Source: Candidatus Sulfotelmatobacter sp.
GTDB lineage: Bacteria > Acidobacteriota > Terriglobia > Terriglobales > SbA1
Direction: 5' to 3'
NCBI GenBank assembly: GCA_030151135.1
Contig: JASLEQ010000055.1
Span: 1 to 18,571 of the forward strand
Length of the DNA stretch: 18,571 bases
Shown here: positions 15,137 through 18,571 of the stretch, one piece after another
Position numbering within the stretch: position 1 is the first letter of the stretch
Layout of the letters: every line of letters begins with the position of its first letter
The notes under the pieces: model-generated
Seen by the model: the letters and a program-made list of their open reading frames with translations, nothing else
The model's database searches: none
What the model was told of the DNA's origin: nothing
Program-made: the position numbers and the translations under genes

Positions 15137-16114
15137 TCACCCGTTCGCGCGCGCCACCAATAAAATGGCAAACGCGTAAAACACAAACATCAGTCCCAGA
15201 TAAACTTTCGCTTTCGATCCCGAGCCCGCGAACTCTTTCCACGCCAGCACTCCCCACAGCGCGGCCACCATCGGTGCGGACTGCCCGATCGCGTAAGAAA
15301 TCGCAAACGTAGTCGATTTGCCGGCAACAACATTAAAGACCGTGCCAACACCCCAGATGCATCCGCCAAAAAGTCCCAGCAGATGCCCCGAAGGCGGTCC
15401 GCCAAAAAATCCGCTCAGGCTCACGGGTTCACCTACCAGCGGCTTTTTCATGAAATATAAGTTCCAGATGAAGCACGACAGCACGGCCCCAAGGGTGAGA
15501 AACACAACCGAACTGTAGGGCGTCAACGGATTGCCCCTGGTGGCGCCGTATGCGACAAACGGGTTCCACAATCCCATCAGCACGCCCGACACGATGCAAA
15601 CCACAATGCTCTTGCGCGAAATCGAACGTCCCGCGCTTCCAAGACTTCCGTAGGCTTTGCCGTCCAGGATCACTGCAACCAACGCACAAACCACCCCCAA
15701 TCCTAAGAACAGCGCATTTCCCTGCGGCTGCAGAGCGTAACTGAGTACGACTCCGACCACCAGCGCGATGCCGATTGAAATAGGAAATGCCACCGCCAGT
15801 CCTGCCATGTCAATCGCAGCCACCAGCAGCAGATTGGCTAAATTGAAAATCGCGCCTCCCACGATCGTCGAAACAATGTTTGATGTATCGGCGGAATGCA
15901 CGTTGTTCAGGAAACTCGATGAGTCGTGCCCGCTACTTCCCATCGTCAGCGCCAGCACCAGCGACATAAGAAAAATGCCGATCGCGTAGTCCCAATAAAA
16001 AAGTTCGAACCGGTAATTCTTTACCCCTTTAAACGTATTGGCCCAGGAACCCCAACAGATCGCACTGATGATCATCATCAACAGCGCAATACCAAGACTT
16101 GGCGGTGTGAACAT
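15137..16114 (-). CDS. Ureide-permease/GRP-like transporter (DMT superfamily)
   Basis: An inner-membrane permease of 325 residues with ten predicted helices (about 6-26, 42-60, 80-101, 105-126, 133-151, 168-188, 200-219, 244-263, 270-291 and 302-321), the drug/metabolite-transporter layout. CWGSWANTFK in helix 1 and WDYAIGIFL in helix 2 resemble plant ureide permeases and the related bacterial sugar-uptake proteins (GlcU/RbsU/RhaT-like). I cannot tell the substrate from sequence. It is divergent from ribokinase across a 146-base shared promoter region and convergent with the nucleoside hydrolase, so free ribose, or another product of nucleoside hydrolysis such as a base or ureide, is the best guess. 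The ATG at 16114 has AAGGGAG about five bases upstream. No clear terminator lies between its stop and that of the hydrolase. Confidence 0.8.
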   Translation of the reverse strand: MFTPPSLGIALLMMIISAICWGSWANTFKGVKNYRFELFYWDYAIGIFLMSLVLALTMGSSGHDSSSFLNNVHSADTSNIVSTIVGGAIFNLANLLLVAAIDMAGLAVAFPISIGIALVVGVVLSYALQPQGNALFLGLGVVCALVAVILDGKAYGSLGSAGRSISRKSIVVCIVSGVLMGLWNPFVAYGATRGNPLTPYSSVVFLTLGAVLSCFIWNLYFMKKPLVGEPVSLSGFFGGPPSGHLLGLFGGCIWGVGTVFNVVAGKSTTFAISYAIGQSAPMVAALWGVLAWKEFAGSGSKAKVYLGLMFVFYAFAILLVARANG

Positions 16115-16138
16115 GCGTTCTCCCTTGGAAGACGTGTA

Positions 16139-16167
16139 ACGATACTCTTCTTTTTAGGATCGGACAA
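16139..16167 (-). promoter_or_regulatory. Candidate promoter of the GRP-like permease
   Basis: On the minus strand TTGTCC (16162-16167) and TATCGT (16139-16144) are 17 bases apart, each with four of six consensus matches. A start near 16132 would give a short leader of about 17 bases that still contains the Shine-Dalgarno sequence of the permease. Confidence 0.35.
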
Positions 16168-16195
16168 TCGTCCCAGTCATTTCGCTCTTGGTGCA

Positions 16196-16225
16196 TTGAC
16201 ATCCGCATACGCGGCTGCATAGACT
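16196..16225 (+). promoter_or_regulatory. Candidate sigma-70 promoter of ribokinase
   Basis: A perfect TTGACA -35 (16196-16201) is followed after 18 bases by TAGACT (16220-16225), with four of six matches to TATAAT. Transcription from about 16232 would leave a leader of about 29 bases before the ATG at 16261. It faces away from the permease promoter. Confidence 0.5.
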
Positions 16226-16260
16226 CTCCGTTCTCCCCGTTGAGCATCGGAAACGAAGCA

Positions 16261-17220
16261 ATGGCAAAGCGCCCTCGAATCGCGGTTGTTGGCAGCGCGA
16301 ATGTAGACCTCACAACTTTCACCAACCAGTTTCCCAAACCCGGCGAAACCATCTTCGGGCAAAGCTTCGATCTCGGTTTCGGCGGAAAGGGCGCCAATCA
16401 AGCCGTCGCCGCGCGGCTTTGTGGTGCGGAAGTCTTCATGATTGCGCGCGTAGGAAGCGACTTGTTTGGTCCAGCCACCATTGAGAATTTTCGCAAGCTC
16501 GGCATCGACACCACCCACGTCAAGCAAGTTGCCGGTCTATCGAGCGGCGTCGCTCCAATCTTTGTCGAGCCAAGCGGGCAAAACAGGATTCTCGTGGTCA
16601 AAGGCGCGAACGATGCGCTGAAGCCGTCCGACGTAGATGCCGCTGCCGACGTGCTCAAGTCCGCGGACTGTATCGTCCTTCAATTTGAGATTCCCCTCGA
16701 GACCGTCTACTACACGGTTGCATTTGCGCGGAAGCACGGTATTCGCTGCATTGTGAATCCTGCGCCGGCGCAACCGGTCGACTTGGCTGCATTGAAAGAC
16801 TTGGATTACTTCGTTCCCAACGAGCACGAGGCGGAAACCATTTCGGCGATGCCGGTCAAGACTGCCGATGACGCGAAGAGATGCGCCCAGAGTCTGGTCG
16901 CCGGCGGCGTGAAGCGCGCCATCGTCACCCTCGGCGCCAACGGTTCCCTCATTGCAACTCGCGACTCGTTCGAGCACGTCCCGGCTTTCTCCGTGACGGC
17001 GGTTGACAGCAGCGGCGCGGGCGATGCTTTCATCGGCAGTTTTGCCACCTTCCTTGGCGAAGGACTCTCAGAACACGACGCATTGCGTCGCGCCAATCTC
17101 TACGCCGGACTTTCCACTACCGGCATCGGAACTCAGAAATCTTTCTACACGCGCGAGAAGTTCGAGGCGGAGTGGTCCACGCGCTCTGCATGGCCCGCGA
17201 ACGCTGGCAAATCTTCTTGA
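16261..17220 (+). CDS. rbsK: Ribokinase (PfkB family)
   Basis: It phosphorylates D-ribose to ribose-5-phosphate with ATP in the cytoplasm. The 319 residues compare with 309 in E. coli RbsK. GSANVDL (11-17), the sugar-site GGKGANQAVA (41-50) and the ATP/anion-hole motif DSSGAGDAF (249-257) with catalytic D255 are all present. NPAPAQP and VPNEHEAE are ribokinase-type blocks, not fructokinase-type. The frame extends to a TTG at 16240, but ATG 16261 with GGAA eight bases before it fits the family N-terminus better. Next to a sugar-type permease and downstream of an exported nucleoside hydrolase, it probably recovers ribose released from nucleosides (inference). Deoxyribokinase activity cannot be excluded, but the deoC pathway would more likely use phosphorolysis. 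Confidence 0.9.
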   Translation: MAKRPRIAVVGSANVDLTTFTNQFPKPGETIFGQSFDLGFGGKGANQAVAARLCGAEVFMIARVGSDLFGPATIENFRKLGIDTTHVKQVAGLSSGVAPIFVEPSGQNRILVVKGANDALKPSDVDAAADVLKSADCIVLQFEIPLETVYYTVAFARKHGIRCIVNPAPAQPVDLAALKDLDYFVPNEHEAETISAMPVKTADDAKRCAQSLVAGGVKRAIVTLGANGSLIATRDSFEHVPAFSVTAVDSSGAGDAFIGSFATFLGEGLSEHDALRRANLYAGLSTTGIGTQKSFYTREKFEAEWSTRSAWPANAGKSS

Positions 17221-17360
17221 CTAAGCCCTGACCGGCAATTTATAAGCGCTTGTCTGCGGTTCTGTCGATCTCCTGCATTGCCGACGGTTCTTAACTCCCC
17301 GTTAAAGGGACAGGGAGCGGTCTTTCTATTTCACGACGGCCGCTGAAAGGGTGAAGCGAA
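17221..17360. other. Intergenic gap before the TonB-dependent receptor
   Basis: These 140 bases carry no gene. A small palindrome AAGCGCTT lies at 17244-17251, and GAAAGGG (17345-17351) serves as ribosome-binding site for the next ATG. I see no convincing -35/-10 pair and no terminator for ribokinase with a T run. Confidence 0.4.
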
Positions 17361-18571
17361 ATGTCGAGCAAGAACGTGCTAGTCGCGACTGTGTGTAGTG
17401 TCTTGTTGGCCTTGTCTACTCCTCTGCTGCAAGGCCAGGCTACCGCGAGTTTCTCCGGCACGATTTCTGATAAGGGGGGCGCTGTCATCTCGGGTGCGAA
17501 CGTGCGCGTTACGTCCCAGGCCACCGGCTTGACCCGCGACGCCAAGACCGACGATTCCGGCCACTACATTGTCCCTTTGCTTCCGGTTTCGGTGTACACC
17601 CTTCATGTCGAGGCGCCCGGTTTTGCCGCAGCCGAGCAGAAGGATATCCGCCTTCAGGTCGATGAACAGCGCGAACTGAATTTCTCGCTCCAGCCCGCTT
17701 CGGTAAATACCAGCGTTGAAGTGAACGCCACCGAAGTCGCGGTCGAAACTTCTACTCCAAGTCTCGGACAAGTCATCACCTCTGAAGAAGTCTCCCAACT
17801 TCCGCTGAATGGCCGGAACTTTGTCCAATTGGCGACCCTTACGCCAGGGACGACGCAATCGACGAACCCGAACAGCTTCTTTACCAGTGCCGCCAGCAGC
17901 GAGGCCGCGACTCGAGGTGCATTCTCCCTTTCGGTGGGCGGTTCCCGCGAGCAAAGCACAGACTGGCTGCTCGACGGCAATGACAATAACCAGCTCGATG
18001 AAGGCGGCATCGGAATCTTTTCCAGTATCGACGACATCCAGGAATTCAAGGTCCTCACCTACAACTACTCAGCCGAGTACGGTGAGCGCGCCGGACCAAC
18101 AGTGCTGGTCACAACAAAATCCGGATCGAACCAATTTCACGGTTCCTTGTTTGAATTCTTCCGCAACACAAAACTCGATGCCCGTAGTTACTTTGCCAGC
18201 GCTCGTGAGAAATTTAACCTGAATCAGTTTGGCGGATCGTTCGGCGGCCCGATCAAGAAGGATAAGACATTCTTCTTCGTCGACTACCAGGCAAAGATGC
18301 AGCGTCGCGGCGTACCTTTCACGGGATTCGTTCCGACCACCGCAATGACGACTGCAAATGCCAAAGGCGACTACGACTATTCAAAAGATCCGTTAGGCCT
18401 TCCTCGGCCCGGCGCTTTCGATGGTACAAAAAATGCCGATGGCTTTGGAGATCTTGCCTCCCCATTTAACGGCGGCCCATTCCTTTGTGACGCCTCGGGG
18501 AATTCGATAACTCCCGTAAATGGAGTGCAGGCTGGCGGAACTCCTTGCAATGTGATTCCAGCCGCCGTGAT
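17361..18571 (+). CDS. TonB-dependent receptor, Oar-like, 5' part
   Basis: An outer-membrane receptor that runs off the right edge; 403 residues are visible. Signal peptide about 1-29 (ends QGQATA). A carboxypeptidase-regulatory-like beta-sandwich spans about 30-112 (SFSGTISDKGGAVISGANV, DDSGHYIVPLLP, YTLHVEAPGF). A plug domain follows: QLPLNGRNFVQLATLTPG (147-163), SVGGSREQSTDWLLDGND (191-208), DIQEFKVLTYNYSAEYGE (225-242) and TTKSGSNQFHG (251-261). The barrel begins near 262 and includes NLNQFGGSFGGPIKKDKTFF. This combination and wording are typical of the greatly expanded acidobacterial family. The ATG at 17361 is fixed by the signal peptide and a GAAAGGG nine bases upstream. Ligand unknown; position after ribokinase hints at, but does not prove, a nucleoside or sugar-polymer link. 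Confidence 0.93.
   Translation, partial: MSSKNVLVATVCSVLLALSTPLLQGQATASFSGTISDKGGAVISGANVRVTSQATGLTRDAKTDDSGHYIVPLLPVSVYTLHVEAPGFAAAEQKDIRLQVDEQRELNFSLQPASVNTSVEVNATEVAVETSTPSLGQVITSEEVSQLPLNGRNFVQLATLTPGTTQSTNPNSFFTSAASSEAATRGAFSLSVGGSREQSTDWLLDGNDNNQLDEGGIGIFSSIDDIQEFKVLTYNYSAEYGERAGPTVLVTTKSGSNQFHGSLFEFFRNTKLDARSYFASAREKFNLNQFGGSFGGPIKKDKTFFFVDYQAKMQRRGVPFTGFVPTTAMTTANAKGDYDYSKDPLGLPRPGAFDGTKNADGFGDLASPFNGGPFLCDASGNSITPVNGVQAGGTPCNVIPAAV

Noticed and set aside
17244..17251. AAGCGCTT palindrome before the TonB-dependent receptor
   Set aside because: Eight bases only, no second copy and no link to a promoter, so likely chance.
1..18571. Search for tRNA, rRNA, CRISPR arrays, insertion sequences, integrases, toxin-antitoxin and defence genes
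   Set aside because: Nothing in the coding or intergenic sequence supports any of these; the genes are all metabolic, transport or signalling.

Overview
The window reads as a stretch of chromosome from an acidobacterium, most likely of the Terriglobia (Koribacter-like). This is an inference. It rests on the TonB-dependent receptor at the right edge, which has the N-terminal carboxypeptidase-regulatory-like domain and plug wording typical of the large acidobacterial Oar-like families, on the moderately high GC, and on the gene mix. Coding density is high. No intergenic gap exceeds about 190 bases, and I see no tRNA, rRNA, CRISPR, insertion sequence or phage gene.

Region 1 (1-5025, plus strand) is a tryptophan-to-3-hydroxyanthranilate (kynurenine) operon: the 3' part of tryptophan 2,3-dioxygenase, kynurenine 3-monooxygenase and kynureninase. 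The last two genes overlap by 4 bases. Thirty bases later, with no visible terminator, comes a membrane-bound GGDEF diguanylate cyclase. Region 2 (5026-5760) holds a lone pyrR with its own promoter and a strong bidirectional terminator.

Region 3 (5762-15107) is a divergent nucleoside-catabolism locus. On the minus strand runs deoC (a human-type deoxyribose-phosphate aldolase), then a two-domain ALDH16-type aldehyde dehydrogenase, then a conventional aldehyde dehydrogenase. On the plus strand runs cdd (cytidine deaminase), a thymidine/pyrimidine-nucleoside phosphorylase, a NupC/CNT nucleoside permease and an exported nucleoside hydrolase. Together they import nucleosides, deaminate cytidine, release the base and (deoxy)ribose-1-phosphate, split deoxyribose-5-phosphate into glyceraldehyde-3-phosphate and acetaldehyde, and probably oxidise the acetaldehyde to acetate. 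The phosphopentomutase that would join the two halves is not in the window. The shared promoter region carries an unusual cluster of five GTTGC half-sites, one of them the octamer GTTGCATT known from enterobacterial CytR operators.

Region 4 (15137-17220) has a 10-TM ureide-permease/GRP-like transporter divergent from a ribokinase. This fits uptake and phosphorylation of the free ribose made outside the cytoplasm by the nucleoside hydrolase. Region 5 (17361 to the end) is the 5' part of the TonB-dependent receptor, which runs off the window.

I found no clearly new defence or mobile system. The most interesting points are the deoC-linked ALDH16 enzyme, the half-site cluster between deoC and cdd, the nucleoside hydrolase with Tyr in place of the usual catalytic-site His, and the isolated pyrR.
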